Source of the DNA: Clostridiaceae bacterium
GTDB lineage: Bacteria > Bacillota > Clostridia > DSM-8532
Direction: 5' to 3'
DNA: 5,086 bases
NCBI GenBank assembly: GCA_025361665.1
Contig: JANYKF010000429.1
Location: 1 to 5,086, forward strand
Part shown: in pieces, positions 1 to 5,086 of the stretch
Layout of the letters: each line of letters starts with the position of its first letter
Numbering within the stretch: position 1 is the stretch's first letter
Position numbers and translations under genes: made by a program
The notes under the pieces: model-generated
Seen by the model: only the letters and a program-made list of their open reading frames with translations
The model's database searches: none
Told to the model about the DNA's origin: nothing

Positions 1-816
1 GACGTGGATCAGCTGCCTTCCGTGGGCGCGGGAAATGTCCTGATGGATGTGATGGATTCCGGCAGGGTTTCCGTGGTTCGCCTGACCCGCATCTTCCGGC
101 AGGCGGAAGGCTCCGCCATCATCCTGAACGCGCACCGCATCAACCGGGGAGAGTTTCCGGATTTGAAGCCCGGCAAGGATGCGGATTTCTTCTTCATCGA
201 ACGGGAGGAACCCGTCCGGATTGCTGAAACAATCCGGGACCTCTGCACGAAGCGGCTGCCGGAGCATTACGGGGTGGACCCGATCGCCGACATCCAGGTG
301 CTTTGCCCGATGCAGCGCGGCGAAACAGGCGCGCGGCAGATGAACCTGCTGCTGCAGGCCGCGTTGAACCCATCCCCGGAAACCGTGCGCCATGCCGGGA
401 CAACCTATCGCCTGGGCGACAAAGTCATGCAAATCAGGAACAACTATGACAAGAATGTTTTCAACGGGGATACGGGCATCATTTCCCGGATCGACACGGT
501 GGAGGGGGACGTCTTCATCCGCTATGACGGCATGCCGGTTTCCTACAAAGTGTCGGAACTAGACGAAGTCATGCTGGCCTACGCGACAACCGTGCACAAG
601 GCGCAGGGCAGTGAATATCCGATCGTGGTGGCTCCGATCAGCCTCCAGCATTACATGATGCTGCAGCGAAATCTGCTTTATACCTGCGTTACGCGTGCCA
701 AGCGCCTGTTTGTGCTGGTGGGGACGAAAAAGGCCATCTCGATGGCCGTGGCGAACAACCGGATTCGCAGGCGGAATACGCGCCTGGCGGAACGGCTGAG
801 GATGGCCGGCGAATAA
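1..816 (+). CDS. recD2: RecD2-type ATP-dependent 5'-3' DNA helicase, C-terminal part (5' end outside window)
   Basis: This is the C-terminal 271 residues of a superfamily 1B helicase of the RecD2 (RecD-like) family, which unwinds DNA 5' to 3' using ATP and acts in repair and replication-fork maintenance in bacteria without RecBC. The frame is open from base 1 and begins inside helicase motif III (DVDQLPSVGAG, residues 1-11), so the N-terminal domain, Walker A and the Walker B acidic pair lie upstream, outside the window. Visible motifs in order are FRQ of motif IV (32-34), the VLCPMQRGETG segment (100-110), the GDKVMQIRNNYDKNVFNGDTG block (139-159) typical of RecD2, motif V ATTVHKAQGSE (195-205) and motif VI NLLYTCVTRAK (224-234). 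Members are usually about 720-850 residues, so roughly a third is present. The GTG at 4 is an internal valine codon, not a start. The gene ends in TAA at 814-816 with an intact-looking C-terminus. It lies 94 nt upstream of scfA and is probably functionally unrelated to it. Confidence 0.93.
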   Translation, partial: DVDQLPSVGAGNVLMDVMDSGRVSVVRLTRIFRQAEGSAIILNAHRINRGEFPDLKPGKDADFFFIEREEPVRIAETIRDLCTKRLPEHYGVDPIADIQVLCPMQRGETGARQMNLLLQAALNPSPETVRHAGTTYRLGDKVMQIRNNYDKNVFNGDTGIISRIDTVEGDVFIRYDGMPVSYKVSELDEVMLAYATTVHKAQGSEYPIVVAPISLQHYMMLQRNLLYTCVTRAKRLFVLVGTKKAISMAVANNRIRRRNTRLAERLRMAGE

Positions 817-823
817 ATCAGGC

Positions 824-842
824 GGGACTGGGCTTCAGTCCC
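824..842 (+). terminator. GC-rich hairpin after recD2, possible terminator
   Basis: GGGACTG and CAGTCCC form a perfect 7-bp stem around the 5-nt loop GGCTT, starting 7 nt after the recD2 stop codon. The position suits a transcript end for the helicase gene. The following bases are TTGCATG, not a run of T, so it is at best a weak intrinsic terminator. It directly abuts the -35 box of the scfA promoter (843). An additional outer pairing of CAGGC (819-823) with GCCTG (855-859) would enclose the hairpin and the -35 element. Confidence 0.5.
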
Positions 843-870
843 TTGCATGAAAAAGCCTGTGTGTTATAAT
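843..870 (+). promoter_or_regulatory. SigA-type promoter of scfA with extended -10
   Basis: A -35 box TTGCAT (843-848, 4 of 6 matches to TTGACA) is followed after 16 nt by a perfect -10 box TATAAT (865-870). TG at 862-863 gives the extended -10 form TGnTATAAT. The expected transcription start near 877 leaves a leader of about 34 nt before the scfA GTG. This suggests that scfA is transcribed from its own strong housekeeping promoter rather than by read-through from recD2. The match is by eye; no start site has been mapped. Confidence 0.8.
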
Positions 871-898
871 GAGCTGTAATAAACGCCTTGCCGGCAAT

Positions 899-903
899 GG
901 AGG
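899..903 (+). promoter_or_regulatory. Ribosome binding site of scfA
   Basis: GGAGG lies 7 nt before the GTG at 911. It supports that non-ATG start, and with it a 45-residue product. The GGAGGTTTTC context is repeated at the scfB start (1190-1199). Confidence 0.85.
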
Positions 904-910
904 TTTTCCA

Positions 911-1048
911 GTGAAACACATCAAGACCCTCAGCGGCTCCACCTTGAACAAGGATCTGAAAAAAGCGGGGTGCGGTGAATGCCAGACATCCTGCCAGTCT
1001 GCATGCAAGACTTCCTGCACGGTGGCCAATCAGAAATGCGAACGCTGA
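911..1048 (+). CDS. scfA: SCIFF ranthipeptide precursor (six cysteines in forty-five residues)
   Basis: This small gene encodes exactly 45 residues with six cysteines at 21, 24, 28, 32, 36 and 43 (spacing C-x2-C-x3-C-x3-C-x3-C-x6-C), the hallmark of the SCIFF family of ribosomally made, modified peptides. The N-terminus MKHIKTL is the conserved leader start, and the core from C21 contains the near-invariant stretch CGECQTSC, QSACKTSC and TVANQKC. In the characterised clostridial homologue CteA the maturase makes a thioether between Cys32 and Thr37, as I recall; both residues occur at the same numbers here. The peptide therefore probably becomes a ranthipeptide (non-alpha thioether). The start is GTG at 911 behind GGAGG, and the stop is TGA. 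The maturase scfB follows 151 nt downstream. The mature function is unsettled; a signalling or metabolic-regulation role has been suggested for ranthipeptides in clostridia. No leader protease or dedicated exporter gene lies in the window. Confidence 0.96.
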   Translation: MKHIKTLSGSTLNKDLKKAGCGECQTSCQSACKTSCTVANQKCER

Positions 1049-1059
1049 ATCGTCCATCG

Positions 1060-1089
1060 TTGAAAAGGTTGTCCGACAACGGTTTTCAA
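1060..1089 (+). other. Hairpin A directly after scfA
   Basis: TTGAAAA (1060-1066) pairs with TTTTCAA (1083-1089), and inside it GTTGT (1068-1072) pairs with ACAAC (1076-1080) around the loop CCG. The two stems, 7 and 5 bp, are separated by a 1x2 internal loop of G residues. It begins 12 nt after the scfA stop, a position that suits protection of the scfA 3' end or partial termination. Its 3' arm overlaps the 5' arm of the next hairpin, so both cannot form together. The structure is predicted by eye only. Confidence 0.5.
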
Positions 1090-1104
1090 AATGCCGGAAA
1101 CCGT
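1079..1104 (+). other. Hairpin B, alternative to hairpin A
   Basis: ACGGTTTTC (1079-1087) can pair with GGAAACCGT (1096-1104) through 9 bp, including one G-U pair, around an 8-nt loop. It uses the same bases as the 3' half of hairpin A, so the scfA-scfB leader can adopt either fold. Whether this switching has any role is unknown. Confidence 0.45.
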
Positions 1105-1119
1105 ATGCAAACGAAAGCG

Positions 1120-1139
1120 GGGGCTTAGCGATAAGCCCC
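1120..1139 (+). terminator. Terminator-like hairpin between scfA and scfB, probable attenuator
   Basis: GGGGCTTA and TAAGCCCC form a perfect 8-bp stem closed by the GNRA-type tetraloop GCGA, followed by TTTCCC and preceded by AAAG. It has the form of an intrinsic terminator with a short U-tract. No convincing promoter lies between it and scfB, so scfB expression probably depends on read-through from the scfA promoter. A leaky terminator here would give more precursor peptide mRNA than maturase mRNA, an arrangement common in clusters for ribosomal peptides. The hairpin is seen directly; the attenuation role is inferred. Confidence 0.65.
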
Positions 1140-1188
1140 TTTCCCATGTCTGCGGGACCGATGCGCGTTGGGATTCGGCCCATCATCC

Positions 1189-1194
1189 GGGAGG
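1189..1194 (+). promoter_or_regulatory. Ribosome binding site of scfB
   Basis: GGGAGG lies 5 nt before the ATG at 1200 and fixes this codon as the scfB start. The reading frame stays open a further 225 nt upstream, into and across scfA, but that stretch has no family-like sequence. Confidence 0.85.
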
Positions 1195-1199
1195 TTTTC

Positions 1200-2555
1200 A
1201 TGGTTCATTCTTTTCACTTGGACGGCACCTATATGGTTTTGGATGTCAACAGCGGGTCGGTTCATGTGCTGGATGAAGCGGCATTCCGCGTGTTGCAGTG
1301 CCTGGACGGGTCGGGGGAGATATCCGATTCTCCCGGCCTGGATGCGATTCGGGCCAATACCTGCGACAGCGTAGTTGACGAATCCCTGTCTGAACTGATG
1401 GAATTGAAAAGCGCAAATCTCCTTTTCACGGAAGACCCGTATCGCGAAATGCTGCCGAAGTGGAACAAGTCCACCGCGGTGAAGGCGCTTTGCCTGCATA
1501 TCGCCCATGACTGCAACCTCCGGTGTTCCTATTGTTTCGCCGGGACAGGCGAATACAAAGGGGCCCGCGCGATGATGACACCTGAGGTGGGGAGGAAGGC
1601 CGTCGACTTTCTGATCGCAGGCTCCGGGAACAGGAAAAATCTTGAAGTCGATTTTTTTGGCGGTGAACCACTGATGAATTTCGACACCGTCAAAGAGATT
1701 GTCGCCCATGCACGCCGCCGGGAGGACGAAACGGGCAAACAATTCCGTTTTACCCTGACGACGAATGCCGTGCTGCTTGATGACGAAAAAATGGCCTGGG
1801 CTGACGAAGTCATGCACAATATCGTCCTTTCCATCGACGGGCGTCCGGAAGTGAATGATGCCATGCGCAGGCGGGTGGATGGAACCGGAAGCTACAGCCG
1901 AATTTTGCCGAACATCAGAAAAATGGCGGCGCTGCGCAAAGGCAAGAGTTACTATGTGCGCGGCACCTTCACACGGGCCAACCTCGATTTCACGGAAGAC
2001 GTGCTGCACCTGGCCGGACTCGGATTCGACCAGATCTCCGTGGAGCCGGTCGTGGCGAACAAGGATTCCGGCCTCGACATCCGGGAGGAGGACCTTGACA
2101 GGTGCCGGCAGGAGTACGAACGCCTGGCGAAAGCGTATGTCATGGAACGCAGGAACGGGAACCGGTTCAACTTTTTCCATTTCATGATGGACCTCGAAGG
2201 AGGCCCCTGTGTGGCCAAACGCCTGCGCGGATGCGGTTCCGGTACCGAATACATGGCCGTGACGCCGGAAGGGGAGCTGTATCCGTGCCATCAGTTCGTC
2301 GGCCAGCCGGAGTTTCTGCTGGGAAACGTTTTTGACGGACTGTCAGACTCGACTGCGAGGGACATGTTCATCGACACCACCGTATACAGCAAACCGGATT
2401 GCGATGCCTGCTGGGCGAAGTTCTACTGCAGCGGCGGGTGCGCGGCCAATGCGTGGCAGTTCAACAAGGACATCAGAAAGCCATACCGGATTGGCTGCGA
2501 ACTGGAAAAGAAACGGGTCGAATGCGCCTTGTGGGTGAAAGCGCAGGAAGTGTGA
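1200..2555 (+). CDS. scfB: SCIFF maturase, radical SAM/SPASM thioether-forming enzyme
   Basis: The 451-residue product is the cytoplasmic enzyme that installs a thioether cross-link in ScfA by SAM-derived radical chemistry. Residues 1 to about 85 form the region that carries the RiPP recognition element in this family and binds the leader peptide; it contains the typical VLDVNSGSVHVLDE. The radical SAM cluster motif CNLRCSYC (C105, C109, C112; CX3CX2C) is followed by the SAM-binding GGEP (154-157). The SPASM region holds a canonical seven-cysteine pattern: C345-x12-G-x4-C363, then C401-x2-C404-x5-C410-x3-C414, then C433. These should ligate two auxiliary [4Fe-4S] clusters. C337 is an extra cysteine just before the set. 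Length matches the family (about 450). All key residues are present, so it should be active. The oxygen-sensitive clusters fit an anaerobic host. It probably shares the scfA transcript, with an attenuator-like hairpin between them. It could be confused with a generic quinohemoprotein-type or PqqE-like maturase, but the neighbouring SCIFF peptide settles the assignment. Confidence 0.96.
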   Translation: MVHSFHLDGTYMVLDVNSGSVHVLDEAAFRVLQCLDGSGEISDSPGLDAIRANTCDSVVDESLSELMELKSANLLFTEDPYREMLPKWNKSTAVKALCLHIAHDCNLRCSYCFAGTGEYKGARAMMTPEVGRKAVDFLIAGSGNRKNLEVDFFGGEPLMNFDTVKEIVAHARRREDETGKQFRFTLTTNAVLLDDEKMAWADEVMHNIVLSIDGRPEVNDAMRRRVDGTGSYSRILPNIRKMAALRKGKSYYVRGTFTRANLDFTEDVLHLAGLGFDQISVEPVVANKDSGLDIREEDLDRCRQEYERLAKAYVMERRNGNRFNFFHFMMDLEGGPCVAKRLRGCGSGTEYMAVTPEGELYPCHQFVGQPEFLLGNVFDGLSDSTARDMFIDTTVYSKPDCDACWAKFYCSGGCAANAWQFNKDIRKPYRIGCELEKKRVECALWVKAQEV

Positions 2556-2582
2556 ACAAACCGTGAACGATATATATTTTAC

Positions 2583-2611
2583 TTGTCGTTCCTTTTCCAA
2601 AGATTTATAAT
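2583..2611 (+). promoter_or_regulatory. SigA-type promoter of secD-secF
   Basis: TTGTCG (2583-2588, 4 of 6 matches to the -35 consensus) is followed after 17 nt by a perfect TATAAT (2606-2611). An AT-rich stretch, TATATATTTTA (2571-2581), lies just upstream and may act as an UP element. The start would fall near 2618, giving a leader of about 33 nt. It indicates that secDF can be expressed independently of scfAB. I see no terminator hairpin between scfB and this promoter, so read-through from scfB may add to it. Confidence 0.75.
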
Positions 2612-2634
2612 ACACGAGTGACTGTTCCCTACAG

Positions 2635-2641
2635 AAGGAGG
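2635..2641 (+). promoter_or_regulatory. Ribosome binding site of secD
   Basis: AAGGAGG, a full anti-Shine-Dalgarno match, lies 9 nt before ATG 2651. It selects this start over an in-frame GTG at 2618, which sits at the predicted transcription start and has no ribosome binding site. Confidence 0.88.
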
Positions 2642-2650
2642 AGACCCCCA

Positions 2651-3988
2651 ATGAACGACAAGAAATCCTGGAAGCTCTTTCTGGTGCTCATGCTGATCGC
2701 CTTGCTGACCGTAATCGCCCTGACGGGCGTCGGACCGGCTGCCAAGCGCATCATCAACGGGGCATCGGACGTCCGTACCGGTATCGACATCCGGGGCGGC
2801 ATCAACGCCATCATGGTACCCGTTTATCCCGCGGGAGCCGCCACGCCGAATGTCTCGCAGGACCTGCTCACGGCCAGGGCCATCCTGGAAACTCGTCTTG
2901 ATAGCAAGGGGGTCTTTGACAAGATCGTCAACATCGACACCACCAACCAGCGCATCATCCTCGAGATCCCCTGGGCGCAGAATGAAACGAACTACGATCC
3001 GCAGGCCGCGCTGAAGGAACTCGGCAGCACCGCGAAACTCACCTTCCAGGAAGTCGACGAGAAAAAGCTGGATGCCAAGGGAGACCCTCTGCCCACCGGC
3101 ATCATCATCATGGACGGCAGTGAAGTGACGGAAGCCTCCAGCGGACTGGACAACGAAACGCACAACTACAGCGTTTACCTGACATTGAGCAAAACGGGGC
3201 AGACGAAGTTCTCCGAAGCCACCGGACGGCTGGTCGGCAAACGGATAGCGATCTTCATGGATGATCTGATGATTTCCGCCCCGAATGTCAACACGAAGAT
3301 AGACAGCGCCAGTGCCCGCATCACCGGCAACTTCAAAATGGAAGAAGCCAAGGCACTCGCTGACAAAATCCGCTCAGGCGCGTTGCCGTGCAAACTGGAG
3401 ACCGTTTCCGTGGACTCCATCAGCCCCACATTGGGCAAAGGTTCCCTGGATACCACGCTGCTCGCCGGCCTTGTCGCCTATATCGCTGTCATCATCTTCA
3501 TGCTGGTTCTGTACCGCCTGCCAGGCCTGGTTGCCTCCATCGCCGTAACCGGAATGGCCGCCCTGCAGGTTCTGCTGCTGGCCAACCTCGGCATATCCCT
3601 CACACTGCCCGGCATCGCCGGCATCATCCTGTCCATCGGCATGGGGGTTGACGCGAACATCCTGTTTTCGGAACGGATACGGGAGGAACTGAAGGCGGGC
3701 AAAACCTATCGCGCCGCGATCGACGCCGGTTTCAAACGTGCTTTTGCCGCCGTTTTCGATTCAAACCTCACCACCATCATTGCGGCCGCAGTCCTTTACC
3801 TGATGGGAAGCGGCCCAATCCGCGGCTTCGGCATCACGCTGGGCCTTGGCGTCGCAGTCAGCTTCCTGTCCGCCGTCACGGCTTCCCGGCTGATGATGCA
3901 GGGTGTGGTCAATTTCGGATTCGCCCGCAGCAAATGGATGTACCGTGTGAAGGCGAGTGAAGTCGCAATCGGAGGTGTGAGCAAATGA
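2651..3988 (+). CDS. secD: Protein translocase subunit SecD
   Basis: SecD is a membrane subunit of the SecDF complex, an RND-superfamily partner of the SecYEG translocon that uses the proton gradient to pull exported proteins out on the outer side of the membrane. The 445-residue product has one N-terminal membrane helix (about 7-27), the conserved GIDIRGG motif (44-50), a large extracytoplasmic domain (about 30-265) and then five helices near 268-288, 292-313, 317-337, 370-386 and 390-412. The helix-4 motif GMGVDAN (331-336) carries D334, the family's conserved proton-relay aspartate (equivalent to D519 of E. coli SecD). The length is normal for clostridial SecD, shorter than the roughly 615-residue E. 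coli protein. The ATG at 2651 was chosen for its strong ribosome binding site. Its stop overlaps the secF start. Nothing looks truncated or mutated. Confidence 0.96.
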   Translation: MNDKKSWKLFLVLMLIALLTVIALTGVGPAAKRIINGASDVRTGIDIRGGINAIMVPVYPAGAATPNVSQDLLTARAILETRLDSKGVFDKIVNIDTTNQRIILEIPWAQNETNYDPQAALKELGSTAKLTFQEVDEKKLDAKGDPLPTGIIIMDGSEVTEASSGLDNETHNYSVYLTLSKTGQTKFSEATGRLVGKRIAIFMDDLMISAPNVNTKIDSASARITGNFKMEEAKALADKIRSGALPCKLETVSVDSISPTLGKGSLDTTLLAGLVAYIAVIIFMLVLYRLPGLVASIAVTGMAALQVLLLANLGISLTLPGIAGIILSIGMGVDANILFSERIREELKAGKTYRAAIDAGFKRAFAAVFDSNLTTIIAAAVLYLMGSGPIRGFGITLGLGVAVSFLSAVTASRLMMQGVVNFGFARSKWMYRVKASEVAIGGVSK

Positions 3989-4935
3989 AAAACTTCAAGT
4001 TGCTGGATTTCAAGAATTACGGATATATCTTCAGTGTCGTGACAATCGTCATCATCCTCATCATTTTCCTCTTCAACGGGGTCATTCTCGACATCTCGTT
4101 TCAGGGAGGCACGCGCATTACGCTTGAAACGACCGCCTCCGTGAACGTGGAGAGCGCCGTGGCGGTTGCCAAAAAAGCAATCGGGCGCGAAATAACCGGA
4201 AGCATCACCAAGACCTACGATCCCCTGAACAAAACGAACCAAGTGGAAATGCTGCGGCTTGACGTGTCAGGGACCGAACCGCTGACCGAAGCTGAAATGA
4301 CGAGTCTGCGGACTGCCGTCGCAGCTGAATTTCCCGTGAAACTCGACAGCAGCAGGAACGAAACCGCCAGCATCACGCCCAGTATCGGCAGGGAAACACT
4401 GCAGCGTGGCATTTTGGCCATCATCATATCGTCACTGCTCATTCTCTTTTACGTGGCATGGCGCTTTGTCATCATGTCCGGTTTTTCCGCGGCATTCACT
4501 GCAGTCCTGGCCCTTGTGCACGACGTCATCATGATATTCGGGGTTTATGTGATTTTCAGGCTTCCGCTCAATGACGGGTTCATTGCCGCAGTCCTGACGG
4601 TTGTCGGCTACTCCATCAACGACACCATCATCATGTACGACCGTATCCGCGAGAATACCACCGTCATGCGGAAACTCCCCATGTACGACATCGTCAACAA
4701 CAGTGTGAACCAAACGATCGCCCGAAGCATCAACACCGTTCTGACCGTGGTGTTCTGCCTGGTTTCGCTATGGATCTTTTCCGCATTCAACAACATCACA
4801 TCCCTGAAGGACTTCAGCTTTTCGCTGACGGTCGGCGTCATCAGCGGTTCTTACTCATCCATCTGCATCGCCGTTCCGCTCTGGTTCGACTTGAAGCACA
4901 ACAAGGGCAAGAAAAAAGTCCAGCCGGCCCAATAA
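3985..4935 (+). CDS. secF: Protein translocase subunit SecF
   Basis: SecF pairs with SecD to form the proton-driven accessory complex of the Sec translocon. The 316-residue protein has an N-terminal membrane helix (about 14-32), the conserved FQGGT motif (39-43), an extracytoplasmic domain (about 33-138) and five further helices near 141-158, 165-190, 196-217, 247-266 and 276-300. The functional residues D213 (in VVGYSINDTIIMYDRIREN, 206-224) and R247 (in TIARSINT) are present and carry the same numbers as the essential E. coli SecF residues. A lysine-rich cytoplasmic tail (304-311) ends the protein. The start ATG overlaps the secD stop as ATGA, with GGAGG at 3971-3975 inside secD, which indicates translational coupling and stoichiometric production. 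Length is usual for the family. Confidence 0.96.
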   Translation: MKNFKLLDFKNYGYIFSVVTIVIILIIFLFNGVILDISFQGGTRITLETTASVNVESAVAVAKKAIGREITGSITKTYDPLNKTNQVEMLRLDVSGTEPLTEAEMTSLRTAVAAEFPVKLDSSRNETASITPSIGRETLQRGILAIIISSLLILFYVAWRFVIMSGFSAAFTAVLALVHDVIMIFGVYVIFRLPLNDGFIAAVLTVVGYSINDTIIMYDRIRENTTVMRKLPMYDIVNNSVNQTIARSINTVLTVVFCLVSLWIFSAFNNITSLKDFSFSLTVGVISGSYSSICIAVPLWFDLKHNKGKKKVQPAQ

Positions 4936-5086
4936 AGGAACTGCAAATCAGAGATCAGGCACATTCATTGGCATCATCCGGCCTGAAAACGGACATTTCG
5001 CATGGCAGCCGGGAGGGAAGGCATTTCCTCCCGGCTGCCTTCAAGTCCTGCCCTGTCTCGAAAGCGCGTGAATGCGTCATGTTGCA
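4936..5086. other. Intergenic tail without a recognisable gene
   Basis: Apart from the hairpin at 5004-5039, this stretch shows no coding frame with a ribosome binding site, no RNA gene and no promoter match on either strand. The next gene presumably starts beyond the window. Confidence 0.6.
5004..5039 (+). terminator. Strong hairpin downstream of secF, probable terminator
   Basis: GGCAGCCGGGAGGGAA (5004-5019) pairs with TTTCCTCCCGGCTGCC (5024-5039) to give a 16-bp stem with a single G-U pair and the 4-nt loop GGCA. It begins 69 nt after the secF stop and very probably ends the secDF transcript. Only TTC follows the stem, so it lacks the U-tract of a classic intrinsic terminator. It may need Rho or other factors, or may serve mainly to protect the 3' end. 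Confidence 0.75.

Noticed and set aside
4..6. GTG at 4 as the true start of the helicase
   Set aside because: The codon before it continues helicase motif III (GDVDQLPSVG), so the protein clearly extends upstream of the window.
1060..1088. Possible promoter for scfB: TTGAAA (1060-1065) with TTTTCA (1083-1088)
   Set aside because: The -10 match is poor, and the two boxes are explained by the inverted repeat of hairpin A.
975..1199. Upstream in-frame extension of scfB by 75 residues, from an ATG inside scfA
   Set aside because: It overlaps scfA in another frame, runs through the hairpins, has no ribosome binding site and is not family-like. ATG 1200 has GGGAGG at a good distance and starts at the conserved N-terminus.
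1125..2291. Long open frame of 388 codons on the minus strand opposite scfB
   Set aside because: It lies wholly antisense to a clear radical SAM gene, has no ribosome binding site or recognisable domain, and its composition follows from the codon pattern of the + strand in GC-rich DNA.
2618..2650. GTG at 2618 as the start of SecD
   Set aside because: It coincides with the predicted transcription start, has no ribosome binding site and would add an arginine-rich stretch not typical of SecD. ATG 2651 has AAGGAGG 9 nt upstream.
2579..3163. Minus-strand open frame of 194 codons opposite the secD 5' region
   Set aside because: It is a shadow of secD without a ribosome binding site or recognised domain.
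1..5086. CRISPR arrays, tRNA or rRNA genes, insertion sequences, attachment sites
   Set aside because: I looked and saw no spaced direct repeats, no cloverleaf, no transposase and no mobile-element ends on either strand.

Overview
The window reads as a piece of chromosome from an anaerobic Firmicute of the class Clostridia, with a fairly GC-rich base composition (mid to high 50s % by eye). The strongest reason is the pair scfA-scfB at 911-2555, a SCIFF peptide (six cysteines in forty-five residues) and its radical SAM/SPASM maturase, which is close to universal in Clostridia and rare elsewhere. Separate, overlapping secD and secF genes directly downstream also fit a clostridial neighbourhood. 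Genus and species cannot be read from the sequence.

Layout, all on the + strand. Positions 1-816 hold the C-terminal third of a RecD2-type DNA helicase whose start lies outside the window. A short gap (817-910) carries a GC-rich hairpin and then a near-consensus extended -10 promoter for scfA. scfA (911-1048) encodes a 45-residue, six-cysteine ribosomal peptide precursor and is easily missed because of its size and GTG start. A structured 151-nt gap (1049-1199) with three hairpins, two of them mutually exclusive, separates it from scfB (1200-2555), the maturase. After 95 nt with a second good promoter come secD (2651-3988) and secF (3985-4935), coupled by a 4-nt ATGA overlap. The last 151 nt hold no gene that I can see, but carry a very stable 16-bp hairpin that probably ends the secDF transcript.

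How the genes fit together: ScfB should bind the ScfA leader through its N-terminal recognition domain and use SAM radical chemistry to make a Cys-to-Thr thioether in the ScfA core (a ranthipeptide). The hairpins between the two genes could let the small precursor be transcribed in excess over the enzyme. SecD and SecF form the proton-driven accessory complex of the Sec translocon. They have their own promoter, so their link to SCIFF is one of position; a role in export of the peptide is only a hypothesis. RecD2 is a housekeeping DNA-repair helicase and probably unrelated. The SCIFF system is already described as a family; what merits a closer look here is the RNA architecture around it and the absence of a dedicated exporter or protease in the window.
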